NCBI GenBank assembly: GCA_944358755.1
Contig: CALVRY010000061.1
Coordinates: 1 to 6,898 of the forward strand
Source: an uncultured Bacilli bacterium
GTDB lineage: Bacteria > Bacillota_I > Bacilli_A > RFN20 > CAG-826
DNA length: 6,898 bases
Direction: 5' to 3'
Of this stretch, positions 5,428 through 6,898 are shown one piece after another. The notes under the pieces are model-generated. The model saw only the letters and a list, made by a program, of their open reading frames with translations, had not been told where the DNA came from and did not search any database. Within the stretch, counting starts at the first letter, position 1. Every line of letters begins with the position of its first letter. Position numbers and translations under genes: made by a program.

Positions 5428-6687
5428 TTATTTTAAGCCAATAATTAAATAACCTTTTTCAGTTGTTCTTGGTTTCATAGTTTTATTAACAACGATAACC
5501 TTCTTAAAAGAATCACCAATTCGATCAAATGAATTTGTCTCTTGTTCTAGTTTCTCTTTACTTCGAATATCGTAAGCTGATTGAATGTAATATTTTTTTC
5601 TACCTAAATTTGCGACAAAATCAACTTCGTAATATTTTCTTTCGCTTATTCCGTTTTTTGTACTTCTTTGTTCAACAACGCCTACATCGACATTAAATCC
5701 ACGGTATCTAAGTTCATTAAAAATGACATTTTCCATAATATGAGTTTCTTCAATTTGTCTAAAATCAAGTTCTGCATTTCTAAGCCCCACATCCTCAAAA
5801 TATATTTTAAATGGGGTAGAAATGTATTTTTTGCCTTTAACATCGAATCGCTTTGCTATCTTAATAATGAATGCATCCTCAAAATATTCTATATATTTTT
5901 CAATTGTTTGATTGCTTATATTTTCTTTTTTTATACTCAAAAAAGCATTAGATAATTTTGTTGGATTAACAAGTGTAGATATTCCAGAAGCTAAAATATC
6001 GAATAATTCTTATAATGCTTTTTCGTTTTTCAAATTATTACGTTTAATAATATCTTTAATATATACATTTTTAATTTGAGCCTTTAAATATTTTCCTTTT
6101 TGCACTTCATCTTTCATTGTAAGCGTAGCTGGAAGCCCGCCATAAACAAAATACTCATCTAGCGCTTCATCTACAGTACCTTCATAACTAGAACAAAATT
6201 CCGAAAAAGATAATGGAAGCATATGTATATCATCGCCTCGTCCGCCAAATTCAGTAATAATATCTTTCGATAGAAACTTGGAACTACTACCTGTAACATA
6301 AATATCTAAATTTCTTTTTCTTAAAAAACCATTTAAAACAGTTTCAAAAGCGCCTAAAAGTTGTACTTCATCAAGTAAAAGATAATTCATCTTATCGTCA
6401 TTGATTTTTGATGAAATATATTTTAGAAATTTTTGAGGGTCAACTTTTCTTTTTTCTTTTTCAAGTTCGATTGAATCTTCACCAATAAGAGCTAAATCAT
6501 CACTAGAATCAAAAGCAAATTTAATAATGTGTTTCTCATCAAGCTCTTCACTTATTATGTGATCATAAAATAAATTATTCAACAAATAGGATTTGCCGCA
6601 TCTTCTAATGCCCGTAATAACTTTTATAAGATCATTATGTTTTCTTATTATCAATTGACGTAAATATTTATCTCTCTTAATTTCCAT
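5428..6687 (-). pseudogene. AAA_14/DUF4143 ATPase interrupted by an in-frame TAA
   Basis: This is one 419-residue reading frame with a single internal stop (TAA, 6010-6012, codon 226). The N-terminal AAA_14 domain has Walker A GIRRCGKS (26-33), Walker B YLLLDE (102-107), sensor 1 YVTGSSS (130-136), a conserved GGR with R150, and YGGLP (182-186). The C-terminal DUF4143 domain, which resembles PD-(D/E)XK nucleases, shows HIMENVIFNEL (316-326), YYEVDF (352-357) and YYIQSAYDI (367-375). Frame is kept on both sides of the stop: codons 227-249 read ELFDILASGIST and onward, matching the usual linker, so the lesion is probably a simple GAA-to-TAA change. The chosen start is ATG 6687, preceded by GGGAG at 5-nt spacing; an upstream GTG at 6699 overlaps that RBS. 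The cellular role of this common, often mobile family is unknown. The truncated 225-residue product would keep the ATPase core. No convincing promoter was seen. Confidence 0.85.
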
Positions 6688-6692
6688 ACGTT

Positions 6693-6697
6693 CTCCC
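6693..6697 (-). promoter_or_regulatory. Shine-Dalgarno (GGGAG) deciding the ATPase start
   Basis: GGGAG on the minus strand lies 5 nt before ATG 6687. An in-frame GTG at 6697-6699 would place the start inside this site, so the ATG is preferred, which also gives the family-typical MEIKRDKYL beginning. Confidence 0.65.
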
Positions 6698-6780
6698 ACT
6701 AAAAATTTTTGGCTTTTTTACCAAATATTTAAAGTAATTTGCATTTTTAAACTCAATTTCAATGTCTATATTAGAAGTTA

Positions 6781-6820
6781 TACTTAAAATTTCTGACATA
6801 AATGCCAAAAATTTTAAGTA
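6781..6820. repeat. Inverted repeat with 12-bp arms beside the insertion-sequence end
   Basis: TACTTAAAATTT (6781-6792) and its exact reverse complement (6809-6820) flank a 16-base spacer. A second overlapping pair, AAAATTTTTGGC at 6702-6713 and its complement at 6804-6815, shares the right side. Neither is followed by a T-run. They may be remnants around an insertion site or chance symmetry in AT-rich DNA. Confidence 0.45.
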
Positions 6821-6822
6821 GA

Positions 6823-6898
6823 TGAAGATTTCGGCGAATCTGACCACTCATCTCGGCGTATTTGACCAGTCGTATCGGCGTATTTGACCACCCTCATA
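6823..6898. mobile_element. Terminal repeats of a probable IS21-family element
   Basis: Three consecutive 22-bp units start at 6831, 6853 and 6875. Each begins TCGGCG(T/A)AT(T/C)TGACCA and differs mainly in its last few bases. IS21-family elements carry multiple transposase-binding repeats containing TTGACCA at their ends and begin with 5'-TG; a TG at 6823-6824 could be the outer tip. Base composition also shifts here to higher G+C. The istA/istB genes would lie to the right, outside the window. The assignment rests on motif memory without a database check. Confidence 0.55.

Noticed and set aside
5668..5955. Plus-strand open frame of 95 codons with hydrophobic stretches
   Set aside because: It is antisense to the DUF4143 domain of the ATPase; the hydrophobicity comes from AT-rich codons, with no start signal.
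6010..6012. Reassigned stop codon as the explanation for the ATPase interruption
   Set aside because: The codon is TAA, which is not recoded in Mollicutes relatives; tryptophan in the intact genes is TGG and their ends are normal TAA/TAG-type stops.

Overview
The window is AT-rich DNA from a low-GC bacterium, most likely a gut member of the Bacilli/Mollicutes side of Bacillota (Erysipelotrichales, RF39 or Acholeplasma-like). The evidence is the base composition, strong AAGGAG-type ribosome binding sites, a Gram-positive-style lipoprotein, and close resemblance of the ATPase and HipA-like genes to families common in such genomes. Tryptophan is encoded by TGG, and nothing points to UGA recoding. 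Every recognisable gene lies on the minus strand, so the region is read from right to left.

Right to left, the layout is as follows. (1) Positions 6823-6898 hold three 22-bp tandem repeats that look like the multi-repeat terminus of an IS21-family element whose body lies outside the window. (2) Positions 5428-6687 hold an AAA_14/DUF4143 ATPase interrupted by a single in-frame TAA. (3) Positions 5345-5407 hold a palindrome with 13-bp perfect arms that overlaps a possible promoter. (4) Positions 4425-5307 hold a HipA/CtkA-like kinase with a one-base insertion in a six-base homopolymer and no canonical start codon (ATT sits where ATG is expected). (5) Positions about 4081-4210 hold a strong promoter, a compact multi-hairpin RNA of about 95 nt and a perfect intrinsic terminator. 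(6) Positions 3411-4073 hold an intact DUF3800 gene that begins only 7 nt after the terminator U-tract. (7) Positions 539-3172 hold an 877-residue surface lipoprotein. (8) Positions 1-449 hold a GNAT acetyltransferase resembling streptothricin acetyltransferases, cut by the window edge.

The right half reads as a decaying accessory or defence-type patch next to an insertion sequence, with two consecutive broken genes. The left half (lipoprotein, acetyltransferase) looks like ordinary intact chromosome. The most interesting unit is the structured RNA plus DUF3800 gene. It has its own promoter, GNRA-capped terminator and several hairpins, then a DUF3800 (RNase H-like) protein gene with no Shine-Dalgarno. 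This layout recalls the DUF3800-associated RNA motifs reported from comparative genomics, and also RNA-antitoxin/toxin loci. That functional reading is inference; the hairpins, promoter and terminator are directly visible.
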